Source: Tenacibaculum sp. M341
GTDB taxonomy: Bacteria; Bacteroidota; Bacteroidia; Flavobacteriales; Flavobacteriaceae
Length of the DNA stretch: 64,000 bases
Assembly (NCBI RefSeq): GCF_004337695.1
Contig: NZ_SJXJ01000006.1
Coordinates: 124,001-188,000, forward strand
Reading direction: 5' to 3'
In this document: one piece after another, positions 26,805 through 36,449 of the stretch
Layout: every line of letters starts with the position of its first letter
Position numbering within the stretch: the first letter of the stretch is position 1
Notes under the pieces: generated by a model
Seen by the model: the letters and a program-made list of their open reading frames with translations, nothing else
Database searches by the model: none
What the model was told of the DNA's origin: nothing
Made by a program: the position numbers and the translations under genes

Positions 26805-26871
26805 TTGATCGATAATGAATGTGCTTAGGTCGATTTTTGAAGAAAAATAGTTGAAGTGTGTAGTATCTTTG
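26805..26871 (+). promoter_or_regulatory. Unit 3 promoter with paired ATCGAT boxes
   Basis: TTGATCGAT (26805-26813), AGGTCGAT (26827-26834, one mismatch) and TATCTTTG (26864-26871); spacing identical to the other units. Confidence 0.72.
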
Positions 26872-26877
26872 AAGTGT

Positions 26878-27037
26878 ATAACAATAATAAGACAAAATAA
26901 AATTAAAAAACATATCTAGTAGTAGTTTATAATAATCCCTTAAACATTTACATTATAATCCCCATTATATTTAAAAGTTTAGTTAGTTTTCATAAAAAAG
27001 TCCTTGACACATCTCCTCAATGTTCAAGGACTTTTTT
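26878..27037 (+). ncRNA. Predicted small RNA, array unit 3
   Basis: About 160 nt. The body is nearly identical to units 2 and 4. The second C-rich motif forms the full TATAAT-CCCC-ATTATA hairpin as in unit 1. Terminator arms AGTCCTTGA / TCAAGGACT followed by six T (27032-27037). Confidence 0.74.
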
Positions 27038-27223
27038 ATTGGTAGAACTTGTAGGTATATTCACTTATATTAAAAAGAGAAAAAACAGGAGTTTGTTAAA
27101 TGAGATTTAAAAAGAATTAATTTTCCTTTGTGTAATTGTTAGTGTGCTTGTTTATTGATGGTTATCGTACGATGAATGGTTTTTGTATAAGTATAAATTT
27201 GAGAAGTCTTAGTTTAATTGCTA

Positions 27224-27290
27224 TTGATCGATAATGAATGTGTTTAGATCGATTTTTGATGAGAAACAGTTGAAGTGTGTAGTATCTTTG
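27224..27290 (+). promoter_or_regulatory. Unit 4 promoter with paired ATCGAT boxes
   Basis: TTGATCGAT (27224-27232), AGATCGAT (27246-27253) and TATCTTTG (27283-27290); spacing identical to the other units. Confidence 0.72.
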
Positions 27291-27296
27291 AAGTGT

Positions 27297-27457
27297 ACAA
27301 CAACAATAAGACAAAATAAAATTAAAAAACATAGATTAGTAGTAGTTTATAATAATCCCTTAAACATTTACATTATAATCCCCTTTATATTTAAAAGTTT
27401 AGTTAGTTTTCATAAAAAAGTCCTTGACACATCTCCTCAATGTTCAAGGACTTTTTT
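27297..27457 (+). ncRNA. Predicted small RNA, array unit 4
   Basis: About 161 nt, near-identical to unit 3, from which it probably arose by a 419-base tandem duplication. Two ATAATCCC motifs, then terminator arms AGTCCTTGA / TCAAGGACT and a T-run ending at 27457. A 77-codon open frame crosses this unit but is broken in the sister copies. Confidence 0.74.
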
Positions 27458-27694
27458 ATTGGTATGAGGTAATAATATCTGTTCTGTTTTAAACATTTTA
27501 TATCATCAATGTTGATTCAATTATAGTATTGTGCATTAGTTTAAAAAGTAGACTTACAATGTGTTTAATGATGTATGTTTTATGAGTTATAAAATGTTGT
27601 TAGGCTAAGTTATACATCAGTTTTCTTTCTTAAAACACTGATTTTTATAAACCTATGTTAAGTATAAAATTTGGAAATCTTTGTTTCTGTACCG

Positions 27695-27761
27695 TTGATC
27701 GATATTAAATGTTCGTATATCGATTTTTTAGAAAACAAAGCTTATGTTAGTCGTACCTTTG
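27695..27761 (+). promoter_or_regulatory. Unit 5 promoter with paired ATCGAT boxes
   Basis: TTGATCGAT (27695-27703), ATATCGAT (27717-27724) and TACCTTTG (27754-27761). The flanks are strongly diverged from units 1-4 but both distances are unchanged, so the boxes are the selected part. Confidence 0.75.
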
Positions 27762-27767
27762 AAGTGT

Positions 27768-27915
27768 ATAACAAAGAGATCAAAAAAACAAAATGTAGTA
27801 GTTAGTTTAAATAATCCCCTTAAACTTTATATTATAATCCCCTTTATATAGATAGCAAGTTTAGTTAGTTTTAATAAAAAAGTCCTCAACAAATTCATTG
27901 TTAAGGACTTTTTTT
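27768..27915 (+). ncRNA. Predicted small RNA, array unit 5 (diverged)
   Basis: About 148 nt. The 5' part is shorter and differs from units 1-4, but GTAGTAGTTAG, two ATAATCCCC motifs, AGTTTAGTTAGTTTT and the terminator (AGTCCTCAACA / TGTTAAGGACT, one C-A mismatch) are retained. The terminator T-run ends 33 bases before the stop of the convergent gene at 27948. Confidence 0.72.
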
Positions 27916-27947
27916 ATTTGATAGCCTTTGCTATTTCTTTGTAAATA

Positions 27948-28343
27948 TTATTTCTGAAGAACGCCTCTTTTATTAAGAGCGTCAATCATTCTTAAATTAC
28001 CTTCTTTTATAGTGTTTGCTTTAAATGTAAATGTTTTTTCCATTATTTGATTATTCTCAAAAAAGGATACTTGAAACCTGTTACTTAAAGCAAATACATC
28101 AGGGTGAATTAATTCTATTTTAGCGTATGAATTAGCAGGTAATTGATTTATTTTTTTTCTAAAAACAGTAGTCGTTTTTGTTTCTGAAAAACCTTGTGAT
28201 ACTACCATTACCATTTCAACAGGTGTGTCTTTTTGATTTATCAAATAAACATACCAGTCATCTGTATCGTTGTTCTCTACAGATTCTAATACAATAGCCA
28301 TTTCAATGCCTGTTACCTCAGGAATTACAATGTCTTTTTTCAT
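27948..28343 (-). CDS. Conserved hypothetical protein downstream of pheS
   Basis: A 131-residue soluble protein with a beta-rich pattern: VTGIEMAIVLESVENNDTDD, WYVYLINQKDTPVEMVMVVS and FQVSFFENNQIMEKTFTFKA. I recall homologues beside pheS in other Flavobacteriaceae that are sometimes mislabelled as phenylalanyl-tRNA synthetase subunits, but no synthetase motif is present. It follows pheS by 19 bases and should be co-transcribed with it. Function unknown. Confidence 0.7.
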   Translation of the reverse strand: MKKDIVIPEVTGIEMAIVLESVENNDTDDWYVYLINQKDTPVEMVMVVSQGFSETKTTTVFRKKINQLPANSYAKIELIHPDVFALSNRFQVSFFENNQIMEKTFTFKANTIKEGNLRMIDALNKRGVLQK

Positions 28344-28362
28344 GAAATAAAAAGTGATTAAA

Positions 28363-29382
28363 CTATATTACAGATTTAAATTGTTCTAAGAAACGAACGT
28401 CATTTTCATAAAACATTCTAATATCTGGAATTTGATATAATAACATTGCTATACGCTCTATTCCCATACCAAAAGCATAACCAGAATATTTGGTAGGATC
28501 GATATTACAATTTTTTAAAACATTAGGATCTACCATTCCACATCCCATAATCTCTAACCAACCAGTACCTTTAGTAATTCTATAGTCAGTTTCAGTTTCT
28601 AATCCCCAATAAATATCTACTTCAGCACTTGGTTCAGTAAAAGGGAAATAAGATGGGCGTAAACGGATTTTAGACTTTCCAAACATTTCTTTAGTAAAGT
28701 ATAATAATGTTTGTTTTAAATCAGCAAAAGAAACATCAGTATCTATGTACAGACCTTCAACTTGATGGAAAATACAGTGAGCTCTAGCAGAAATATCTTC
28801 ATTTCTAAAAACTCTACCAGGAGAAATTGTTCTGATAGGTGGCTCATTTTGCTCCATATATCTAACTTGAACAGAAGAGGTGTGAGTTCTTAAAAGAGTA
28901 TCTGGATTTTTTTCAATGAAAAATGTGTCTTGCATATCACGTGCAGGGTGATATTCAGGTAAATTTAAAGCAGTAAAATTATGCCAATCATCTTCAATTT
29001 CTGGTCCTTCAGAAACGGTAAAACCAATTCTGTTAAAAACCTCAATAATTTGATTCTTAACCAAAGATATTGGATGTCTTGAACCTAATTCAATTGGCTC
29101 TGAAGGTCTTGTTAAATCACCATAAACACCTTTTTCTTCCACTGCATTTTCAATAACTTCTTTAAGAGTAGTTACTTTATTCTCTGCAGAGTTTTTAAGT
29201 AAATTGATGGTTTGTCCAAACTCCTTTTTTTGTTCATTAGGTACGTTTTTAAACTCAGTGAATAAATCTTTAATTATTCCTTTACTACCTAAGTACTTAA
29301 TTCGAAATGTTTCAATTTCATTGGCGGTAGTAGCATTAAAGCTTTCTACCTCTGTAATTAGTTCCTTTACTTTGTCTAACAT
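28363..29382 (-). CDS. pheS: Phenylalanine--tRNA ligase alpha subunit
   Basis: A 339-residue class II aminoacyl-tRNA synthetase subunit that charges tRNA-Phe as part of the alpha2-beta2 enzyme. The N-terminal coiled-coil arm (about 1-85) is followed by [20 protein letters not shown], the class II motif 2 region [20 protein letters not shown], and motif 3 [19 protein letters not shown]. Length is normal. pheT is not adjacent in this window. A reverse minus-7 box CAAATTTA (29405-29412) is placed to give a leader of about 16 bases. Confidence 0.96.
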   Translation of the reverse strand: MLDKVKELITEVESFNATTANEIETFRIKYLGSKGIIKDLFTEFKNVPNEQKKEFGQTINLLKNSAENKVTTLKEVIENAVEEKGVYGDLTRPSEPIELGSRHPISLVKNQIIEVFNRIGFTVSEGPEIEDDWHNFTALNLPEYHPARDMQDTFFIEKNPDTLLRTHTSSVQVRYMEQNEPPIRTISPGRVFRNEDISARAHCIFHQVEGLYIDTDVSFADLKQTLLYFTKEMFGKSKIRLRPSYFPFTEPSAEVDIYWGLETETDYRITKGTGWLEIMGCGMVDPNVLKNCNIDPTKYSGYAFGMGIERIAMLLYQIPDIRMFYENDVRFLEQFKSVI

Positions 29383-29526
29383 GATCCATCAAAAAATTAA
29401 GCCACAAATTTACAATTTTTTTATCATTTCGGTGGTAAAATAGCATCTTTAGCGAAAACGTTTGAAACCTAGGTTTTGTGAAAAATAAAAAAAAGTGATT
29501 TTAATTTTATCAAATCATAAATTAGC

Positions 29527-29534
29527 TATATTTG
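29527..29534 (+). promoter_or_regulatory. Minus-7 box for gdhA
   Basis: TATATTTG, a perfect TAnnTTTG, 31 bases before the gdhA start. A matching minus-33 TTTG was not found. Confidence 0.5.
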
Positions 29535-29543
29535 TCATAATAA

Positions 29544-30920
<1,377 letters not shown>

Positions 30921-30948
30921 TCTTTATATAAAACAACAAACAAACCTA

Positions 30949-30981
30949 AAAACGCATCTATTAATTTAGATGCGTTTTTTT
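30949..30981 (+). terminator. Terminator of gdhA
   Basis: Twelve-base arms AAAACGCATCTA / TAGATGCGTTTT with a six-base loop and a run of T. Confidence 0.9.
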
Positions 30982-31042
30982 CTTCTTCCTATTTTTGTTA
31001 GAATAAAATACAAACACTGTATTTCAACTAAAAAATCAGATA

Positions 31043-31876
31043 ATGAAAAATATAGTTTTACAAGGAAAACATCAAAAACCAATATTACTAGATACTTTTT
31101 ACACAGAAAATAAAATAAAAAAGCCAATAGTTATTTTTTGTCATGGATACAAAGGTTTTAAAGACTGGGGAGCTTGGGATTTAATGGCTAAAACATTTGC
31201 AGATGCAGGTTTCTTCTTTGTAAAATTTAATTTTTCTCATAACGGAGGGACTGTCGATAATCCGATAGATTTTCCAGATTTGGAAGCCTTCGGAAATAAT
31301 AATTATACTAAAGAGTTAGATGATTTAGAGTCAGTAATTGATTGGTGTCTTACTGAAAATACTTTGGAAGATGAAATGGATTTGGATTCAATTTTCCTTG
31401 TTGGTCATAGTAGAGCTGGCGGAATTGTGACGATAAAAGCAGCTGAAGATGATAGAGTTAAAAAAGTAATCTCATTGGCAGGTGTGTCTGATTACAAACG
31501 CAGAACAGCTACAACGGGTGATTTAGAAGAATGGAAGAGAAATGGTATAAAGTACGTTACCAACTCAAGAACAAAACAAGAAATGCCTCATTTTTATCAG
31601 TTTTACGAGAATTTCATTGAGAATGAAGAGCGATTAACTATACAAAGAGCTGTTGACAGTTTAAAAGTTCCGTATTTAATTATTCATGGAGACGAAGATG
31701 ATGCAATATCTGTGGATGAAGCCTATGCTTTGAATAAATGGAATCCTGAAAGTAAACTAGCAATTATTGAAGGAGCAAATCATGTATTTGGAGCAAAACA
31801 TCCTTGGAATGAAAAAGAGATGCCATTCCATTTGGAGAAAGCGACAAGTTTATGTGTTGATTTTTTTCAAGATTAA
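31043..31876 (+). CDS. Alpha/beta hydrolase
   Basis: A 277-residue cytoplasmic hydrolase of the alpha/beta fold. The oxyanion region IVIFCHGYKGFKDWGAWDLM, nucleophile elbow LVGHSRAGGIV (Ser about residue 123), acid in IIHGDEDDAISVDEA and His in EGANHVFGAKHPW form a complete triad. It resembles dienelactone-hydrolase or prolyl-oligopeptidase-like family members; the substrate is not deducible. It stands alone between gdhA and ricT. Confidence 0.85.
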   Translation: MKNIVLQGKHQKPILLDTFYTENKIKKPIVIFCHGYKGFKDWGAWDLMAKTFADAGFFFVKFNFSHNGGTVDNPIDFPDLEAFGNNNYTKELDDLESVIDWCLTENTLEDEMDLDSIFLVGHSRAGGIVTIKAAEDDRVKKVISLAGVSDYKRRTATTGDLEEWKRNGIKYVTNSRTKQEMPHFYQFYENFIENEERLTIQRAVDSLKVPYLIIHGDEDDAISVDEAYALNKWNPESKLAIIEGANHVFGAKHPWNEKEMPFHLEKATSLCVDFFQD

Positions 31877-32092
31877 TTTCATAAAAATTTAAGAAAAACC
31901 TACAATAAACTAGGGTTACAATCATTAATATTTAAAAGGCATTTTCAAATTCCGATAGAATTGGTATCTTTACTAATTAGAAATTGAAATCTTTTTTTTA
32001 GTTATCTAATTAAAAATCAAACAAATAAAAGTTGTTTTTTGATACTGATTAATGCTCAGATTTAAAAAATAGCTTAAAAATATATAGTATTT

Positions 32093-33559
32093 ATGGGTTG
32101 TAGCAGTTGCTCAACAAACAAAAACGGCGTTCCTAATGGCTGTAAGAGTAATGGAAATTGCGCTACTGGAACTTGTGGGAGCGGAAATAAATTAGCTGTT
32201 TTTGATTGGTTGTCAAATATGACTTTGCCTACAGGTGAAGAGAGATTTAATATTTACGAAGTACGTTTTAAAAACGGAAGAAAACATTTTTATAAAGCGC
32301 CAAACGGAAAAAACACAATCTCTATGGGAGATGTGGTTGCAGTAGAAGGAAATCCTGGTCATGATATTGGAATTGTTTCTTTAGCAGGTGAACTAGTTAA
32401 AGTTCAAATGAAAAAGAGAAAAGTTGCTATTGATAGCGAGGATGTCAAAAAAATCTACAGAAAAGCAACACAAAAAGATATTGATGCTTGGCAAGAAGCT
32501 AGAGGAAGAGAACTAGAAACACAAAGAAAAGGAAGGGAAATTATTAGTCGATTAGGGCTAAAAATGAAGCTTTCGGATGTTGAGTTTCAAGGAGACGGAA
32601 ACAAAGCTACCTTTTACTACACAGCAGACGATCGTGTTGATTTTAGACAATTAATTCGTGATTTAGCAAGTGCTTTTTCTATTAGAGTAGAAATGAAACA
32701 AGTAGGGATGCGTCAAGAAGCAGCCAGACTTGGAGGTATTGGTTCTTGTGGTAGAGAGTTATGTTGTTCTACTTGGTTAACAGATTTTAGAAAAGTAAAC
32801 ACAGCTGCTGCTCGTTATCAGCAGTTATCATTAAATCCACTAAAATTAGCTGGACAATGTGGAAAGCTAAAGTGTTGTTTGAATTTTGAATTAGATTCAT
32901 ATTTAGACGCTTTAGAATCTTTTCCTAAACAAGACAAAGTATTAAAAACTGAAAAAGGAGATGCTATTTTTGTAAAAATGGACATCTTTAAAAAGTTACT
33001 TTGGTATACTTACAAAGAAGAACGATTTAAATGGTACAAGCTTTCATTAGAGCAAGTATCTGAAATTATAGAATTAAATGACGCCGATGAATTGGCTTCT
33101 CCTTTAGAAGATTACGAATCTGAAATTGTAGAGGAAACTAAGGTAGATTTTGAAGACGCTGTTGGTCAGGATAGTTTAACACGTTTTGATAAGCCAAAAA
33201 AGCCTCGTAGAAATCGTAATAAGAGAAGAAGAAAGCCGAATCAGAAAAACGCTTCTAACAACAATAATAACGCAAATACTGCTAATAAAAGAAAAGAGCC
33301 TCAAAATAAAAAGGGACCTCAAAAACAGCAGAATAATAACACGCCGAAAAAGCAAGAACAATCTTCTAAGAAACCAAGAAGAAATACTCAGAATAAGAGA
33401 AAAAACACTCAAAACAAGCCTAACAAACAAAACGAAAAGGCAAATACAAACACGAATACACCTTCAAATAATAAAAAACCAAACAACAACAATCAAAGAA
33501 GAAATAAACGTAGAAACACAGGAAATAAAAATGCTAAAAACAATAATCAAAAGCAATAG
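32093..33559 (+). CDS. ricT: PSP1/RicT-like iron-sulfur regulatory protein
   Basis: A 488-residue protein homologous to RicT (YaaT). A Cys-rich start (MGCSSCSTNKNGVPNGCKSN, then CATGTC) precedes the PSP1 core: DDRVDFRQLIRDLASAFSIR, RQEAARLGGIGSCGRELCCS and LAGQCGKLKCCLNFELD. The cysteines correspond to those that bind Fe-S clusters in RicT. In Bacillus the Ric complex modulates RNase Y cleavage; the role in Bacteroidota is unproven. From about residue 365 a tail of more than 120 residues is low complexity (Asn/Lys/Arg/Gln), suggesting nucleic-acid binding. The downstream gldH gene begins inside the last 29 bases. Confidence 0.87.
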   Translation: MGCSSCSTNKNGVPNGCKSNGNCATGTCGSGNKLAVFDWLSNMTLPTGEERFNIYEVRFKNGRKHFYKAPNGKNTISMGDVVAVEGNPGHDIGIVSLAGELVKVQMKKRKVAIDSEDVKKIYRKATQKDIDAWQEARGRELETQRKGREIISRLGLKMKLSDVEFQGDGNKATFYYTADDRVDFRQLIRDLASAFSIRVEMKQVGMRQEAARLGGIGSCGRELCCSTWLTDFRKVNTAAARYQQLSLNPLKLAGQCGKLKCCLNFELDSYLDALESFPKQDKVLKTEKGDAIFVKMDIFKKLLWYTYKEERFKWYKLSLEQVSEIIELNDADELASPLEDYESEIVEETKVDFEDAVGQDSLTRFDKPKKPRRNRNKRRRKPNQKNASNNNNNANTANKRKEPQNKKGPQKQQNNNTPKKQEQSSKKPRRNTQNKRKNTQNKPNKQNEKANTNTNTPSNNKKPNNNNQRRNKRRNTGNKNAKNNNQKQ

Positions 33560-34034
33560 ATTTCTAGTAATACTAATATTTTTAGTTGCTTTGGTTTCTT
33601 GCGATTCCAAGCAGATTTTTGATGAATATAAATCATTAGAAAGTGGTTCATGGGAAATTAACACTCCTATAACATATAAATTTACAGTAACAGATACCTT
33701 AGCTAAAAAAAACTTGTTTATAAATGTTAGAAATAACAATGATTACGAGTTTAGCAATCTTTTTTTAATTACCAAGATGAGTTTTCCTGATGGAAATGTA
33801 ATGCAAGATACTTTGGAGTATGATATGGCCGATAAAAAAGGAGCATTTTTAGGAGAAGGGTTTTCAGAAATAAAGGAAAACAAATTACTTTATAAAGAAC
33901 AAATTCTATTTCCTACGGCGGGAGATTATTCAGTAGAAGTATTTCAAGCAATGCGTAAAAACGAAGAAATTGAAGGGATTCAAAAGTTAAAAGGAATCAT
34001 TGGAGTTGGATTTAGAATAGAAAAAACAAAATAA
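33531..34034 (+). CDS. gldH: Gliding motility lipoprotein GldH
   Basis: A 167-residue lipoprotein needed for gliding in Flavobacterium relatives and linked to the type IX secretion apparatus. The signal peptide MLKTIIKSNRFLVILIFLVA is followed by LVSC, giving lipidated Cys24; then a beta-rich domain with DEYKSLESGSWEINTPITYK and IGVGFRIEK at the end. I set the start at 33531, inside the ricT end (29-base overlap); the longer open frame beginning far upstream is only a shadow of the basic ricT tail. Followed after one base by the penicillin-binding protein gene. Confidence 0.9.
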   Translation: MLKTIIKSNRFLVILIFLVALVSCDSKQIFDEYKSLESGSWEINTPITYKFTVTDTLAKKNLFINVRNNNDYEFSNLFLITKMSFPDGNVMQDTLEYDMADKKGAFLGEGFSEIKENKLLYKEQILFPTAGDYSVEVFQAMRKNEEIEGIQKLKGIIGVGFRIEKTK

Positions 34035-34035
34035 A

Positions 34036-36315
34036 ATGACTGAAAAAAAGGCTATTGATTTTAAAAAATATGTAAAATGGTTTTGGGGACTTCTACTAGG
34101 AGGAGTTTTTGCCGTTTGTTTTTTATTTTTTCTTGCTTCTGTAGGAATGTTTGGAGAATTACCAACTTTTGAAGAGTTGGAAAATCCTGAGAACAATTTA
34201 GCAACAGAAATTATTTCATCAGACGGTAAAACCATAGGTAAGTATGCGCATGAAAACAGAACACCTATCAAGTATAAAGATTTACCTGAAAATTTAATAC
34301 AAGCATTAGTTGCTACAGAAGATGAACGTTATTACGATCATTCTGGTATTGATTTTAGAGGAACTGCAAGGGCATTTTTAAAACCAGGAAGTGGAGGAGC
34401 TAGTACAATAACACAGCAGTTAGCAAAAATGTTATTCACTAAAAGAGCTTCAAAAAACATATTTAAAAGAGTTTTGCAAAAAATGAAGGAATGGGTGGTA
34501 GCTGTAAAATTAGAAAGACAGTATACCAAACAAGAAATTTTAGCAATGTACTTAAACAAATACGACTTCTTGAATCAAGCAGTAGGTATTCGTTCAGCTG
34601 CTCGTATTTATTTTGGAAAAGAACCAAGAGAATTAGAAATGCACGAGTCTGCAATGTTAGTGGGTATGTTAAAAAATTCATCTTATTTCAATCCTTTAAG
34701 AAGAAAAGAATTGGTATTGAATAGAAGGAATGTTGTGTTGTTTCAAATGAATCGAAATGATATTATCACTAATGAACAAAAAGATTCTATTCAGAAAATA
34801 CCTTTAAGTTTAAATTATACGCCAGAAAGCCATAGTGATGGTTTAGCTACATATTTTAGAGAGTACACAAGAAACTTTTTAAAGAAATGGGTAAAAGATA
34901 ATCCTAAGCCAAGTGGTGAGCTTTACAATATTTATCGTGATGGACTTAAAATTTACGTAACGATAGATTCTCGTATGCAGAGGTATGCCGAAGAAGCAAT
35001 GAAAGAGCACATGGCAAATCTTCAAAAGTATTTCTTTAACGAACAAAAGAGAAATAAAACAGCTCCGTTTTACGATATTGAAAAAGAAGATATGCGTAAA
35101 ATTTTAGTAAGAGCTAGAAATAATTCTGATAGATATAAGCGATTGAAAGCAGCTGGTAAATCTAGTAAAGAGATTGAAAAGGTTTTCAATACTAAAACAG
35201 AAATGCGTGTGTTTACTTGGAAAGGAGATAGAGATACTACAATGACTCCTTATGATTCTATTCGTTATTATAAGCATTTTTTAAGATCAGGATTAGTGTC
35301 TGTTGAGCCACAAACTGGTCATGTGAAAGCTTGGGTTGGAGGAATCAATCATAAACACTTTAAATACGATGCTGTAAAGCAACAAAAACGTCAGGTAGGT
35401 TCTACTTTTAAACCTTTTGTATATGCAACAGCAATTAATCAGTTAAAGAAATCTCCATGCGATAAATTGCCAAATACTTTATATACAATTCCGAAAGAAA
35501 AATATGGAATGGAAGATGATTGGACTCCTAAAAACTCTGATGGTGAATATGGAGGTGAATTAACATTAAAAAAAGCATTGGCAGGTTCTGTAAATGTAAT
35601 TACAGCACGATTGATTGATGAAGTTTCACCAATTAATGTAGCAAGATTGGCAAAATCAGCTGGTATAACTACCGATTTTCAGGCAAATCCGTCTATAGCT
35701 TTAGGTTCTATTGATTTATCATTATTAGAAATGACAAGTGCCTACTCTACATTTGCTAACAAAGGAATGCGAGTAGCACCAATGTTTATTACTCAAATTG
35801 AAGATAAAAACGGAACCGTATTAGACACATTTGTACCTGAAACAAAAGAAGTAGTAAGTGAAGAATCAGCTTATGTTGTATTAAATTTAATGGAAGGTGT
35901 AACACAAGGTGGTTCTGGAACAAGATTAAGAACTCATTGGAACCGCCCTAAGTTTATTACTGGGTATCCATATAAATTTACAAATGCTATTGCAGGTAAA
36001 ACAGGAACAACACAAAATCAATCTGATGGTTGGTTTATGGGAGTAGTTCCTAATTTAGCAACTGGTGTATGGACAGGTGGAGAAGATAGATCTACACACT
36101 TTGCTGGATTAAAAATGGGGCAAGGTGCTTCTATGTCATTGCCAACTTGGGCAATATACATGCGTAAGTGTTATGAAGATAAATCACTAAACATTAGTAA
36201 AGCAGATTTTGAAGAACCATCTGATTTATCTATCAATGTAGATTGTAGTAAGCATGAAGAAAAGAAGAAAGAAGGAGAAGAAGGAGAAGGAACACCACAA
36301 GATGATGATTTTTAA
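34036..36315 (+). CDS. Class A penicillin-binding protein 1A
   Basis: A 759-residue bifunctional peptidoglycan synthase with one N-terminal membrane anchor (about residues 15-38). The GT51 glycosyltransferase shows ATEDERYYDHSGIDFRG with catalytic Glu95 and GGASTITQQLAKMLF; the transpeptidase shows STFK (456-459), SVN (518-520) and KTGT (655-658). The C-terminal tail is acidic (EEKKKEGEEGEGTPQDDDF). It is one base from gldH and probably in the ricT-gldH operon, a conserved flavobacterial arrangement as I recall it. Confidence 0.95.
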   Translation: MTEKKAIDFKKYVKWFWGLLLGGVFAVCFLFFLASVGMFGELPTFEELENPENNLATEIISSDGKTIGKYAHENRTPIKYKDLPENLIQALVATEDERYYDHSGIDFRGTARAFLKPGSGGASTITQQLAKMLFTKRASKNIFKRVLQKMKEWVVAVKLERQYTKQEILAMYLNKYDFLNQAVGIRSAARIYFGKEPRELEMHESAMLVGMLKNSSYFNPLRRKELVLNRRNVVLFQMNRNDIITNEQKDSIQKIPLSLNYTPESHSDGLATYFREYTRNFLKKWVKDNPKPSGELYNIYRDGLKIYVTIDSRMQRYAEEAMKEHMANLQKYFFNEQKRNKTAPFYDIEKEDMRKILVRARNNSDRYKRLKAAGKSSKEIEKVFNTKTEMRVFTWKGDRDTTMTPYDSIRYYKHFLRSGLVSVEPQTGHVKAWVGGINHKHFKYDAVKQQKRQVGSTFKPFVYATAINQLKKSPCDKLPNTLYTIPKEKYGMEDDWTPKNSDGEYGGELTLKKALAGSVNVITARLIDEVSPINVARLAKSAGITTDFQANPSIALGSIDLSLLEMTSAYSTFANKGMRVAPMFITQIEDKNGTVLDTFVPETKEVVSEESAYVVLNLMEGVTQGGSGTRLRTHWNRPKFITGYPYKFTNAIAGKTGTTQNQSDGWFMGVVPNLATGVWTGGEDRSTHFAGLKMGQGASMSLPTWAIYMRKCYEDKSLNISKADFEEPSDLSINVDCSKHEEKKKEGEEGEGTPQDDDF

Positions 36316-36449
36316 TCGGAAGGCGTTGCCATAGATTATTTTTTACATCTTGTATTATAGTCCGTCTTTTAATCTATTGAATGATTAGCTTATAGTGAAT
36401 CTTATTGTTGACTGTAAGCTTGAGTTAATAAAGAACAAACAACTAAATA

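Larger units (their letters stand above)
25869..27947 (+). repeat. Five-unit tandem array of non-coding cassettes
   Basis: Two kilobases without a credible gene. Five cassettes in the same orientation occupy about 25961-26253, 26331-26618, 26749-27037, 27168-27457 and 27655-27915. Each contains an AAGTATAAATTTGaGAAgTCT-type block, two ATCGAT boxes, a TAyCTTTG promoter box, a short body with two ATAATCCC motifs and an intrinsic terminator. Units 3 and 4, with about 130 bases of shared upstream sequence (26619-27037 and 27038-27456), are near-identical; unit 5 is the most diverged, yet keeps the same elements and spacing. Small frames inside the units are not conserved between copies. Confidence 0.88.

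Noticed and set aside
27234-27467. A 77-codon open frame within array unit 4
   Set aside because: The same stretch is stopped early in units 2 and 3 and has no ATG in unit 1; it runs through promoter box, RNA body and terminator.
25961-27915. CRISPR array or insertion sequence as an explanation of the repeats
   Set aside because: Repeats are about 290-420 bases with internal promoters and terminators, not short repeats with unique spacers; there are no cas genes, transposase or target-site duplications.
27948-28343. Fragment of phenylalanyl-tRNA synthetase
   Set aside because: No class II motifs or anticodon-binding features; pheS upstream is already full length.
33186-33530. Extended N-terminus for GldH
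   Set aside because: The extra residues are a frame-shifted reading of the low-complexity RicT tail and would bury the GldH signal peptide.
36316-36449. Possible small RNA or tRNA between the penicillin-binding protein and scoA genes
   Set aside because: No cloverleaf, no good promoter box and no terminator could be drawn.
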